Source of the DNA: CAVRZJ01 sp964594125
Lineage (GTDB): Bacteria > Acidobacteriota > Thermoanaerobaculia > Thermoanaerobaculales > Thermoanaerobaculaceae
Length of the DNA: 64,000 nucleotides
Direction of reading: 5' to 3'
NCBI GenBank assembly: GCA_964594125.1
Contig: CAZQLL010000015.1
Coordinates: forward strand, 30,926 to 94,925
The notes beneath the pieces are model-generated. The model was not told the DNA's origin and did not search any database. It worked only from the letters and a program-made list of their open reading frames with translations. Every line of letters starts with the position of its first letter. The stretch's first letter is position 1. Positions 16,642 to 25,158 of this stretch are shown here, piece after piece. The translations under genes and the position numbers were made by a program.

Positions 16642-17222
16642 GCTTCATCAACTACGCCTCGCGCGAGATCAACTGCAAGATCGTCTACTACGGCCCCGGT
16701 CTGGGCGGCAAGACGACCAACCTGCAGTTCATCTACGAGCGCACCTCGCCGGCCAACAAGGGGCAGCTCATCTCGCTGGCCACCGAGACCGACCGCACGC
16801 TGTTCTTCGACTTCCTGCCGCTCGACCTCGGCACCGTGCGCGGCTTCCGCACCCGCTTCCACCTCTACACCGTGCCCGGCCAGGTGTTCTACGACGCGTC
16901 GCGCAAGCTCATCCTCAAGGGCGTCGACGGCGTGATCATGGTGGCGGACTCGCAGGAGATCCGCTGCGACGCCAACCTCGAGTCGCTCGACAACCTCAAG
17001 ATCAACCTGCGCGAGAACGGGTTCGACCTCGCGACCATCCCCTACGCGCTGCAGTTCAACAAGCGCGACCTGCCGGGCGCGATGCCGTTCGAGCAGATGC
17101 ACAGGGACCTCAACGTCAAGGGCGAGCCGACGTTCGAGGCGGTCGCGCCGAAGGGGATCGGCGTCTTCGAGACGCTCAAGGCGGTCGCCAAGCAGGTGCT
17201 GCAGGAACTCTCGAAGAAGTAG
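16638..17222 (+). CDS. mglA: Small Ras-like GTPase MglA
   Basis: This 194-residue Ras-superfamily GTPase has P-loop GPGLGGKTTN (about 19-28), an MglA-type switch region (TETDRTLFFDFLP), TVPGQ at the G3 position and NKRD for guanine binding. The threonine in TVPGQ, in place of the usual Asp of DxxG, is typical of MglA. MglA-GTP marks a cell pole and recruits motility or polarity machinery. It lies directly after mglB at the end of the dnaX-recR run. No motility structural genes are in the window. Confidence 0.94.
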   Translation: MSFINYASREINCKIVYYGPGLGGKTTNLQFIYERTSPANKGQLISLATETDRTLFFDFLPLDLGTVRGFRTRFHLYTVPGQVFYDASRKLILKGVDGVIMVADSQEIRCDANLESLDNLKINLRENGFDLATIPYALQFNKRDLPGAMPFEQMHRDLNVKGEPTFEAVAPKGIGVFETLKAVAKQVLQELSKK

Positions 17223-17355
17223 GCGGCCGGCGCCGCGGCGCGACGCCCGCCTCTCGCGAGAACCAGCGAACGGCGCCTGGTGCGCGTGCCGGCCGGCGGC
17301 ACGGGGCGGGGCGCGGCCGCCCGCCGCCGTGCCTGCGGCGCGGCGCCGCGATGGC

Positions 17356-18135
17356 TCAGGAGCCCCCGGTCCAGCTGGGGAACCCCTCTCCCGCGAGCAG
17401 CGAGGCGACGCCCTGCCGGCACTCGGGGTGAACGCGCTGGGCGGCGTTGACGCGGGCGGCGAGGGCCAGGTGGGCGTCGAGGCCGGGCAGCGTCGTGGCG
17501 AGCAGCAGCCGCTTCGTCTCGGCGATCGCCGCGGGCGACGCCTTGCGCGCGATCGCCTCGGCGCGCGCCACGGCGCCCGCGCGCGCGTCCGCCGCGATCT
17601 CGTCGACGAGGCCGACGGCGAGCCCGCCGGCGGCGTCGAGGGGCTCCGGGTCGAGGAAGAGGCGGGCGAGCCGCGCCGGCGCCACCCGCCGCGGCAGGAA
17701 CACCGAGATCAGCGCCGGCACAAACCCCAGGCGCACTTCGGAGAACTGCAGCCGCGCGTCGGGAGCGGCGACCACCACGTCGCAGGCGGCGGCGAGGCCG
17801 AGACCGCCCCCGTAGGCGGCGCCGTGGACCGCGGCGACCGTCGGCAGCGGGCAGCGCAGCAGCGCGGTGTACGCGGCGGCGAGGCGGGTGGCGTCGGCGA
17901 GCCGCTCGGCGTCGCCCGCGTCGTTGAGCGCCTGCAGCTCCCTGAGGTTCGCCCCGGTGCAGAAGTGCCGGCCGGCGCCCGCGAGCACGAGGGCGCGGGC
18001 GCCGCCGCCGGCGGCGGCGACCAGTGCAGCGGTGAGCTCGCCGACCAGCGCCGCCTCGAGTGCGTTGCCGGTCTCCGGCCGGGACAGCTCGATGACGGCG
18101 ACGACCCCTGCGCGCGAAGCGGTGACGGCGGCCAT
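17356..18135 (-). CDS. Enoyl-CoA hydratase/isomerase (crotonase) family protein
   Basis: This 259-residue protein has the crotonase oxyanion-hole segments GRHFCTGANL (about 55-64) and HGAAYGGGLGLAAACD (about 104-119), then FSEVRLGFVPA. A glutamate in FSEVRLG fits the position of one catalytic acid in hydratases, but residues at the second acid position cannot be assigned confidently. It could act on enoyl-CoA in fatty-acid or amino-acid breakdown. It lies 12 bp after the hypothetical 18148-19236 and probably shares its transcript. Confidence 0.85.
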   Translation of the reverse strand: MAAVTASRAGVVAVIELSRPETGNALEAALVGELTAALVAAAGGGARALVLAGAGRHFCTGANLRELQALNDAGDAERLADATRLAAAYTALLRCPLPTVAAVHGAAYGGGLGLAAACDVVVAAPDARLQFSEVRLGFVPALISVFLPRRVAPARLARLFLDPEPLDAAGGLAVGLVDEIAADARAGAVARAEAIARKASPAAIAETKRLLLATTLPGLDAHLALAARVNAAQRVHPECRQGVASLLAGEGFPSWTGGS

Positions 18136-18147
18136 GCGGCGATCGTA

Positions 18148-19236
18148 CTACCAGTCGAGCTCGATGCGCGCGCCGGCGGCGGTGACACGCCAGCGCGCGC
18201 CGCCGAGGCCGCGCGCGAGGCCGGCGGCGGTGCGCAGCGCCCGCGCCTCGCGGTCGAGCAGCGGCACGCCGGCGAGGGTGCCCGCGAGGCGCGCGGCCAC
18301 GGCGGCGACAGCGGCGCCGCGCACGGCGCCCTCGTCCGCCGTCGGCGCGCCGGCGACCGCTGCCAGGCCGGCGGCCGCGCTGGCGAGCAGCAGCGCTTCG
18401 CCGGCGTCCTGCACCCACACCTCGCCGAGCACGCCGCGCCAGGCCGTCGGGGAGGCGCCGGCGGCGCGCCGCACGGCGCCGCGGAGAAACTCGGGGAGCA
18501 GATCGCCCGGCAGCGCCGCGGCCCAGGCGCCGTCCGCGCCGAGCCGGCAGCGCAGCGGCAGCGGCGCGGCGCCGCAACCGAGCGCCAGCGCGGCGGCCAG
18601 CCGGCAGGCGTCGGTGGCTTCCACGACGCTCTCGGCGCCTGCGGCGGGGAGGTCCGGTGAGGCGCCGTTCCACACCGCCAGCGAGGCCCGCCCCGCCGCG
18701 GCGCGCCACTCCGCCGCGCCGATGACCGCCAGCGCCGCCAGCCGCTGTCCCGCCGCGCGCGGTGCGCCGCCGGACTCGCCGGCGAGCAGCTCCGGCGCGG
18801 TCGCGACCGCGGTGAGCGCCTCGCCGCTGCGCAGCGCCACGCCGGCGCGCGCGGCGAGGAGCTCGACGGCGCGCGCGCTGCCGGGGCGCAGCCGGCCGCC
18901 GAGCGCGACGTCGCGGCCGCGCCACCACAGGAGGAGCGGTCCGTCGCACCCCGCGACGAGCGGCCGCAGCAACGGCTGCAGCCGCGCGAACGCCGGCCGC
19001 GCCGCCGGCGCGGCGAGCAGCGGCAGCGCCGCCGCCTGCGGGTGGCGGGCGAGCCAGCGGGCGGCGGTGCGCGGCTGCGCGATCGCGAGGCGGCCGTCCG
19101 CCCGCGGCGCGGCGGCGAGCGCGGCCGCGAGCTCGACGTCGGCGGCGGCGGGCGCCGCCGTCCACCAGCGCCACGCGAGCACGGCGGCGGCGAGTGCGAG
19201 AGCCGCTCCGGCGGCCGCCAGGACGAGGCGTTTCAT
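18148..19236 (-). CDS. Hypothetical membrane-anchored or exported protein
   Basis: I do not recognise this 362-residue protein. It starts at ATG 19236 with a basic residue pair and a long hydrophobic Ala/Leu stretch (about 4-26), read as a signal or N-terminal membrane anchor. The rest is alanine-rich and without Cys-rich or nucleotide-binding motifs. A WRVTAAGARIELDW C-terminus suggests a beta-strand ending. It is the first gene of a minus-strand pair with the crotonase and diverges from the glycosyltransferase gene across a 27-bp gap. Confidence 0.7.
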   Translation of the reverse strand: MKRLVLAAAGAALALAAAVLAWRWWTAAPAAADVELAAALAAAPRADGRLAIAQPRTAARWLARHPQAAALPLLAAPAARPAFARLQPLLRPLVAGCDGPLLLWWRGRDVALGGRLRPGSARAVELLAARAGVALRSGEALTAVATAPELLAGESGGAPRAAGQRLAALAVIGAAEWRAAAGRASLAVWNGASPDLPAAGAESVVEATDACRLAAALALGCGAAPLPLRCRLGADGAWAAALPGDLLPEFLRGAVRRAAGASPTAWRGVLGEVWVQDAGEALLLASAAAGLAAVAGAPTADEGAVRGAAVAAVAARLAGTLAGVPLLDREARALRTAAGLARGLGGARWRVTAAGARIELDW

Positions 19237-19245
19237 CGCGGCCGT

Positions 19246-19255
19246 AGTGTAAGCT
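19246..19255. promoter_or_regulatory. Overlapping divergent -10 boxes
   Basis: In the 27-bp gap between divergent genes, the minus strand reads TACACT (19251-19246), 9 nt before its ATG. The plus strand reads TAAGCT (19250-19255), 8 nt before ATG 19264. The two would overlap and give very short or no leaders. No clear -35 hexamers were identified. Confidence 0.4.
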
Positions 19256-19263
19256 ACGCGGCG

Positions 19264-20556
19264 ATGGCCGGGCGCGTGCGGGTCACGCTGCGCTTCTTCT
19301 TCCACCTTTTCCGGGACGTCCTCGGCACCCTGCGCTCGTGGATCGCGCGCAAGTGGCGGCGGCACGTGCTGGGCGAGGAGGTATTGGCCGTCGGCGTCGA
19401 CATCTTCCCGTTCTTCGAGAAGATGACCGGCGTCGGCTGGTACGAGTGGAACCTGCTCGCGCGCCTGCCCGAGGTCGACCCGGCGATCGAGCTGCACTTC
19501 TACGCCCACACCTTCGCCGCCCCCGACGAGGCGTCGCCGCCGGCGCTGCCCACCGCGCTGCGCTCGCGCTTCCGCTACCACCACATCCCGCCGGGGTTCC
19601 TGCTGCCGATCGCGCCGACGATCCGCTTCCTGCGCGCCGCCGTCGAGCCGGCGCTGCTTTTCTTGGACGGGCTGGACGTCTTCTTCGCGCCGAACTTCTT
19701 CGTGCCGCGCCGCCACCTGCCGGCGGTGCGCGCGCTGGTGGCGACGGTGCACGACCTCGCGTTCCTGCGCCTGCCTCACACCGTGCAGCGCGAGACGCTC
19801 GACAACCTGCACCGCCACCTGCCGGGGGCGCTGTTCGCCTCGACCGCGCTGATCGCGGTGTCGCAGGCCACCGCCGACGACCTGGCGCAGCTCGCCGGCG
19901 TCAACCCGCGGCGGGTGCACGTCATCCACGAGGGCGTCGACCCCACGCTGGTCTCCGGCGACGGCATCGAGCCCACCGGCCTGCCGCCGCGCTACCTGCT
20001 GTTCGTCTCGACGCTCGAGCCGCGCAAGAACGTGGTCAACCTGCTCGGCGGCTTCGCGCGGGCGGTCGCCGGCGGCTACCCCGGCAAGCTGCTGCTGGTC
20101 GGGCGCTGGGGGTGGCGGACGGAGGCGGCGCAGGAGGCGCTGCGCACCTCGCCGGTGCGCGACCGCATCGTCCACCTCGACTACCTCGACCGCCGCGTCC
20201 TCGCGGTGGTGCTCAAGCGCGCCGAGGCGCTGGTGTTCCCTTCGCTGCTCGAGGGGTTCGGGCTGCCGGTGGTCGAGGCGATGGCGTGCGGGCTGCCGGT
20301 GATCACCTCGCGCCGCTCGTCGCTGCCAGAGGTCGCCGGCCACGCCGGGCTCTACGTCGACCCCGACGACCCCGCGGACATCGCCGCCGGCATCCTGCGC
20401 CTGGCCGGCGACGGCGAGCTGCGCGCCCGCCTGGCCGCCGCCGGGCGGGAGCGCGCCGCGCGCTTCCGCTGGGACGCCGCGGCGCGCGCCACCGCCGGCG
20501 TGCTGCGCCGCGCCGCCGGACTCCCCGAGCGGCTGCCCGATGCGTATCGCGTTTGA
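19264..20556 (+). CDS. Glycosyltransferase family 4
   Basis: This 430-residue protein has an amphipathic basic N-terminus (about 1-35) that could bind membrane. A GT-B fold follows: an N-terminal domain with VDIFPF and TGVGWYEWNLL, an acceptor-side VHDLAFLRLP, a linker with FVSTLEPRKN (about 243-252) and a C-terminal donor site FPSLLEGFGLPVVEAMACGLPVI (about 323-345) with the E-x7-E glutamates. Enzymes of this type add sugars from nucleotide donors to polysaccharide or lipid acceptors. It overlaps the next glycosyltransferase by 17 bp. The acceptor is unknown. Confidence 0.9.
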   Translation: MAGRVRVTLRFFFHLFRDVLGTLRSWIARKWRRHVLGEEVLAVGVDIFPFFEKMTGVGWYEWNLLARLPEVDPAIELHFYAHTFAAPDEASPPALPTALRSRFRYHHIPPGFLLPIAPTIRFLRAAVEPALLFLDGLDVFFAPNFFVPRRHLPAVRALVATVHDLAFLRLPHTVQRETLDNLHRHLPGALFASTALIAVSQATADDLAQLAGVNPRRVHVIHEGVDPTLVSGDGIEPTGLPPRYLLFVSTLEPRKNVVNLLGGFARAVAGGYPGKLLLVGRWGWRTEAAQEALRTSPVRDRIVHLDYLDRRVLAVVLKRAEALVFPSLLEGFGLPVVEAMACGLPVITSRRSSLPEVAGHAGLYVDPDDPADIAAGILRLAGDGELRARLAAAGRERAARFRWDAAARATAGVLRRAAGLPERLPDAYRV

Positions 20557-21661
20557 CGCGCGGCCGCTGCTCGGCCAACGCACCGGCGTCGGCGTGTGGC
20601 TCGAGGGGCTGCTGCGCGGCCTGGCGGCCGACCCCGCCGTCGAGCTCGTGGCGTGCCTGCCGCGGCGCGCCGCGCTCGGTCTCGGCGACCTCGGCGCCCG
20701 CGTCGCGGCGGTCGCGCCGCCGCTGCCGCTGCCCGGCACGGTGTGGCTGCACACGCTCGCGGCCCCGCTCGCCGCCGGGCGCGCGGACGTCTACCTGGCG
20801 ACGCTCGGCATCCTGCCGCGCCGCCTGCCGCTGCCGGCGGTGGTCGTCCTCCACGACCTCACGCCGCTCACCCGCCCGCGCCACCACACGCTCGCCAACC
20901 GCTTCTGCTTCAACGCCTATGTCGGCGAGTCGGTCTGCGATGCGGCGGCCGTGGTGTGCGTGTCGGAGGCGACGCGGCGTCGCCTGGCCGCGCGGTTCCC
21001 GCGCGCCGGCGCCGGGGCGCGGGTGATCGGTAACGGCGTCGACGCGTTCTTCGCGCCGGCCGACGAGGCCGAGGAGGCCGGCGAGGCCGCCGCGATCAGG
21101 GCGCGCCTGGCCGGCGGGCGGCCCTTCGTCGTCCAGCTCGGCACGCTCGAGCCGCGCAAGGGGATCGCCACGCTGCTCGCGGCGCACGCGCGGCTGCTGC
21201 GGGCGCGGCCGGACGCCCCGGACCTCGTGCTCGCCGGCGGGCGCGGCTGGGGCCGGCGCGGCCGCGAACGCGCGCTTGCCGCCCACCCCGACGCGGGGCG
21301 CGTGCACCTCCCGGGGTACGTCACCCGCGCCGACGCGCGCGCGCTGCTGCGCCACGCCGAGGCGGTGGTGCTCGCCGCCGAAGAGGAGGGGTTCGGCATG
21401 CCGCTCGCCGAGGCGCTGGCGCGCGGCGCCGCCTGCGTCGCCAGCGACGAGCCGGCGCTCGTGGAGCTCGCCGCCGGCGCGGCGCTGCACTTCGGCCGCG
21501 GTGACGCGGCGGCGCTCGCCGGCGCGCTCGAGCGCGCGCTGGCCGCACCCGAGCGTCGCCGTCTGCGCGCGGCGGCGCTCTCCCGCGCGGCGGCGCTGCG
21601 CTGGGAGCGCCGCCTGCCGGCCTGGCGCGCGCTGCTCGCCGAGGTCGCTGCGCGCACCTGA
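20540..21661 (+). CDS. Glycosyltransferase family 4
   Basis: This 373-residue GT-B enzyme starts inside the 3' end of the preceding glycosyltransferase gene. It shows FDARPLLGQRTGVG at the N-terminus, VVLHDLTPLTRP, a linker QLGTLEPRKG (about 196-205) and donor-site motif EEEGFGMPLAEALARG (about 283-298). It is of the mannosyl/rhamnosyl transferase style seen in surface polysaccharide loci. With the upstream gene it forms a two-enzyme unit that probably adds consecutive sugars to the same glycan. No flippase or polymerase is nearby. Confidence 0.9.
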   Translation: MRIAFDARPLLGQRTGVGVWLEGLLRGLAADPAVELVACLPRRAALGLGDLGARVAAVAPPLPLPGTVWLHTLAAPLAAGRADVYLATLGILPRRLPLPAVVVLHDLTPLTRPRHHTLANRFCFNAYVGESVCDAAAVVCVSEATRRRLAARFPRAGAGARVIGNGVDAFFAPADEAEEAGEAAAIRARLAGGRPFVVQLGTLEPRKGIATLLAAHARLLRARPDAPDLVLAGGRGWGRRGRERALAAHPDAGRVHLPGYVTRADARALLRHAEAVVLAAEEEGFGMPLAEALARGAACVASDEPALVELAAGAALHFGRGDAAALAGALERALAAPERRRLRAAALSRAAALRWERRLPAWRALLAEVAART

Positions 21662-22144
21662 GCAGCCGCATCACCGCCCGCCCTCGCGAGACGAACGGTA
21701 GCGGCGGGGGCCGTCGCGGAACGCGGGGTGCCCGCCCGGCGCCCGCGCCGCGGCCCGGCCTTCCCGCGCGCGCTCCCCCGGGTGGCGGACGAGGCGGCGC
21801 AGGGGATGCGGTGCGGGGCTCGGCGCCGGGGGCGGGATGCTGTTGTCGACAGTGGAAGAGCGAGTGAGCTTGACCGGGCGCCGATGCGACACGTGGACCT
21901 TCACTCCCTCGTGCGGCATGGCCGGCACCCGGCAGATGCAGAGACGGCACACCGTTGATCCATGGGTCCTTGCGGCTGCGTCTCGGCGGAGACTCTTGCG
22001 CGCCTCCGGCGCAGGCGGTGCCCCTGATGCCCGATCCCGGCGCGTGTCGGATTCCGTCGGGTTCGCGCGGCCGTTGCCAGATGCTCCCCGCTCGCCCCCC
22101 AGTGCCTCTCGCCGTTCTCTGTGCTAGCCTCGGCGCGCACGGCG
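21662..22144. other. 483-bp intergenic region with no supported gene
   Basis: It holds several short open frames without ribosome sites or recognisable motifs. A possible extended -10, TGCTAGCCT (22122-22130), lies 14 nt before the phosphohexomutase start. I see no tRNA, hairpin terminator or repeat array here. Confidence 0.5.
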
Positions 22145-23566
22145 ATGATTCGCTTCGCGACCTCCGGCTGGCGCGGCATCGTGGGCCAGGACTTCACCTT
22201 CCGCAACGTGCGGCTGGTGCTCGACGCCGCCGTGGCGGCGCTGCGCGGGCGCGGCGGCTGCCGCCGGGCGGTGGTCTCCTACGACACCCGCCTGCTCTCC
22301 GAGAAGCTCGCCCGCGAAGCGATCAACGTCTTCACCCACCACGGAATCGAGGCGGTGCTGTCGGACCGCGACCTGCCCACACCGGGCCTGGCGCACGCCA
22401 CCCGGGAGCAGGGCGCCGACCTCGGCGTGATGTTCACGGGCTCGCACAACGGGCCGGAGTACAACGGCGTCAAGCTGTACACCGGCGACGGCGCGCCGGC
22501 GCAGCGCGACCTGCTGGGTGCGATCGAGGCGGAAAGCGACCGGCGCGACGCCGAGTTCGACGATTTCTTCGTGCCGCAGCGCCAGCTCGGCGCACGCGCG
22601 GGGCTCGGCGACGGCTACCTCGCGCTGCTCGCGCGTGCGGTGGACTGGGACGCGGTGCGCGCCTCGGGCCTCGTCGTCGCGGTGGACCCGCTGTTCGGTA
22701 CCGCGCGCGAGTTCCTCGACCGCGTGCTGCTCGCCAACGGCATCACGTGCCATGTCGTGCACAGCACGAAGGATCCCTACTTCGGCGGCTATGCGCCCGA
22801 GTGCACGCCCTCGAACCTCGCACGCCTGCGCGAGCTGGTGAGGGAGACCGGCGCCGGGCTCGGGCTGGCGACCGACGGCGACGCCGACCGTTTCGGGATC
22901 ATCGACGCGGCGTGCCGGCCGGTCCCGCCCAACCTGGCGATCGCGCTCGTGATCGACTACCTGGTGCGGCGGCGGGGGCTGCGCGCCGGCATCGGCCGCA
23001 CGATCGCCACCACACGCATGGTCGACCGGATTGCGGCGGCGGCCGGCTGCGAGGTGATGGAGACGCCGGTCGGCTTCTACCACTTCGCCCCGCACCTGCT
23101 CTCGGGGAGGCTCGCGGTGGCGGCCGAGGAGTCGGCCGGGCTGGGCCTGGGAGCGCACCTGCCGGAGCGCGACGGCATCCTGGCGGCGCTGCTGGTCGCC
23201 GAGATGCTGGCGGTGGAGCGGCGCACACTCGACGAGCTGGCGCGCGACCTGTACGCGCGCTGCGGCGAGCTGGTGTCGCGGCGCGTCGAGGCGCCGCTCA
23301 GCGAGCGCGCGCTGGCGGCGCTGGCGGCGCTCGCCGAGCGCTCGTTCACTGAGCTCGCGGGTTGCGCGGTGGTGCGCGAGGACCACGCCGACGGGCTGCT
23401 GCTCGAGCTCGCCGGCGGCGGCTGGGTTCTCCTGCGGGCGGCGCGCACGGAGCCGAAGCTGCGGGTGTATGCGGAGGCGACGTCGAGCCGCCAGTTGCGC
23501 GACCTGGTGCGCGCGGCGAGAAGGCTGATCAACGAGCTCGAGGAGGAGAGGCATGTTCGAGATTGA
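22145..23566 (+). CDS. Phosphoglucomutase/phosphomannomutase family protein
   Basis: The ATG at 22145 fits the family N-terminus (MIRFATSGWRGIVG). The product is 473 residues. The phospho-serine loop reads FTGSHNGPEYNGVK with S100 as the phosphate carrier; most relatives read TASHNP here. The metal site DGDADR (D244, D246, D248) and the sugar-binding EESAGLG (about 333-339) are intact, and the C-terminal phosphate-binding RTEPKLRVYAE is present. It interconverts sugar 1- and 6-phosphates for glycolysis or for nucleotide-sugar supply; the latter would fit the glycosyltransferases upstream. It overlaps enolase by 14 bp. Confidence 0.9.
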   Translation: MIRFATSGWRGIVGQDFTFRNVRLVLDAAVAALRGRGGCRRAVVSYDTRLLSEKLAREAINVFTHHGIEAVLSDRDLPTPGLAHATREQGADLGVMFTGSHNGPEYNGVKLYTGDGAPAQRDLLGAIEAESDRRDAEFDDFFVPQRQLGARAGLGDGYLALLARAVDWDAVRASGLVVAVDPLFGTAREFLDRVLLANGITCHVVHSTKDPYFGGYAPECTPSNLARLRELVRETGAGLGLATDGDADRFGIIDAACRPVPPNLAIALVIDYLVRRRGLRAGIGRTIATTRMVDRIAAAAGCEVMETPVGFYHFAPHLLSGRLAVAAEESAGLGLGAHLPERDGILAALLVAEMLAVERRTLDELARDLYARCGELVSRRVEAPLSERALAALAALAERSFTELAGCAVVREDHADGLLLELAGGGWVLLRAARTEPKLRVYAEATSSRQLRDLVRAARRLINELEEERHVRD

Positions 23567-24833
23567 GACGGTCATCGGTCGTGAGGTCCTGGATTCCCGC
23601 GGCAACCCGACGGTGGAGGCCGAGGTCGTGCTGTCCGGCGGCGCGGTCGGGCACGCCATCGTGCCTTCCGGCGCCTCGACGGGCACGCGCGAGGCGCTGG
23701 AGCTGCGCGACGGCGACCGGCAGCGCTATCGCGGCAAGGGTGTCCTCAAGGCGGCGGAGAACGTCAACGGCGAGATCGCGGATCACCTCGAGGGGATGGA
23801 CGCGCGCGACCAGCAGGCGATCGACGCGGCGTTGATCGAGCTCGACGCGACGCCGGACAAGAGCCGCCTGGGCGCCAACGCGATCCTCGCGGTGTCGCTG
23901 GCGACGGCGCGCGCCGCCGCCGAGCAGAGCGGCCTGCCGCTGTACCGCTACCTCGGCGGCACCGGCGCCCGGGTCCTCCCGGTGCCGTGCATGAACCTCA
24001 TCAACGGCGGCGCCCACGCCGACAACTCGCTGGACGTGCAGGAGTTCATGGCGGTGCCGTGGGGGTTCGACTCGTTCGCCTCGGCGCTGCGCGCCGGCGT
24101 CGAGGTGTTCCACGCTCTGCGCGACCGCCTCAAGGCGGCCAAGCACGTCACGGCGGTCGGCGACGAGGGGGGGTTCGCCCCGAACCTGCCCAGCAACCGC
24201 GCCGCGCTCGAGTTCCTTGTCGGCGCGATCTCGGACGCCGGGTACCGCCCCGGCAAGGAGGTCGCGATCGCGCTCGACGTCGCCGGCAGCGAACTGCGCA
24301 CCGGCGAGGGATACTTCCTTCCCGGCGAGGGGCGCCACGGGATCGAGGCGCAGGACCTGATCGCACTCTACCAGGAGTGGGTGCGCGACTTCCCGATCGT
24401 CTCGATCGAGGACGGCCTCGCCGAGGACGACTGGGACGGCTGGAAGCTGCTCGAGGAGAAGCTCGGCGGCGAGGTGATGCTGGTCGGCGACGACATCTTC
24501 GTCACCAACCCGGCGATCATCGCGCGCGGCATCGAGGCCGGCATCGCCAATGCGGTGCTGATCAAGCTCAACCAGATCGGCACCCTCTCCGAGACGCAGG
24601 AGGCACTGCGACTGACGCTGCACCACGGGTGGCGCGCGATGGTGTCGCACCGCTCCGGCGAGAGCGAGGACTCGACGATCGCGGATCTCGTGGTCGCGTC
24701 GGGGTCCGGGCTGATCAAGACGGGGTCGGCGTCGCGCGGCGAGCGGATCGCCAAGTACAACCGCCTGCTGCGCATCGAGGAGGAGCTCGGCGACGCCGCC
24801 CGCTTCGCCGGGAGAGAGCTGTTCGGCGCGTGA
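23553..24833 (+). CDS. eno: Enolase
   Basis: This 426-residue enzyme converts 2-phosphoglycerate to phosphoenolpyruvate. Clear family marks are the start FEIETVIGREVLDSRGNPTVE, SGASTGTREA, LGANAILAVSLA, GDEGGFAPN, the metal aspartate/glutamates (ALDVAGSE, SIEDGLAEDDW, VGDDIFVTN), the catalytic KLNQIGT and SHRSGESEDSTIADL. It has the full usual length. It overlaps the phosphohexomutase gene and its stop overlaps the ftsB start (GTGA), so the region reads as one operon. Confidence 0.97.
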   Translation: MFEIETVIGREVLDSRGNPTVEAEVVLSGGAVGHAIVPSGASTGTREALELRDGDRQRYRGKGVLKAAENVNGEIADHLEGMDARDQQAIDAALIELDATPDKSRLGANAILAVSLATARAAAEQSGLPLYRYLGGTGARVLPVPCMNLINGGAHADNSLDVQEFMAVPWGFDSFASALRAGVEVFHALRDRLKAAKHVTAVGDEGGFAPNLPSNRAALEFLVGAISDAGYRPGKEVAIALDVAGSELRTGEGYFLPGEGRHGIEAQDLIALYQEWVRDFPIVSIEDGLAEDDWDGWKLLEEKLGGEVMLVGDDIFVTNPAIIARGIEAGIANAVLIKLNQIGTLSETQEALRLTLHHGWRAMVSHRSGESEDSTIADLVVASGSGLIKTGSASRGERIAKYNRLLRIEEELGDAARFAGRELFGA

Positions 24834-25153
24834 GGGTGACGGCGCGCCGCGCGCTGCTGGTTGTCGGCCCGCTGCTCGTCGCGCTTGTGGGGTGGGGATG
24901 GTGGCAGGGCGCCGCGAGGGTACGCGAGACGCGGCGCGAGCTCGCCCAGCTCCGGCAGCGCCTGGAGGCGCTCGATGCCGAGAGGTCCCGGCTGGCGCGT
25001 GAGGTAGAGTCTCTCAAGGAGGAACGCGCGGCGCGCGCTCGCGCAGCGCGCGAAGCGCTCGACGTGACGGCGCCCGGCGAGGTGCTGGTGGTGCTGCCGG
25101 CGGAGACTCCGGTGCCGGTCGCCGTGGACCGTGGGTCCGGAACGAGGAACTAG
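24830..25153 (+). CDS. ftsB: Cell division protein FtsB/DivIC family
   Basis: This 107-residue bitopic protein starts at GTG 24830 within the enolase stop. A transmembrane segment (about 8-25) is followed by a strong coiled coil (about 27-70) and the REALDVTAPGEVLVVLP motif, which matches the FtsB/DivIC 'R-E-L-G-x-x-x-P-G-E' segment. FtsB joins FtsL and FtsQ in the divisome and activates septal wall synthesis. The eno-ftsB order is common in proteobacteria. Confidence 0.88.
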   Translation: MRVTARRALLVVGPLLVALVGWGWWQGAARVRETRRELAQLRQRLEALDAERSRLAREVESLKEERAARARAAREALDVTAPGEVLVVLPAETPVPVAVDRGSGTRN

Positions 25154-25158
25154 GAGCG

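Noticed and set aside
21671..21952. 93-residue minus-strand frame in the gap before the phosphohexomutase
   Set aside because: No ribosome site, low-complexity Arg/Pro composition and no domain; not enough to call a gene.
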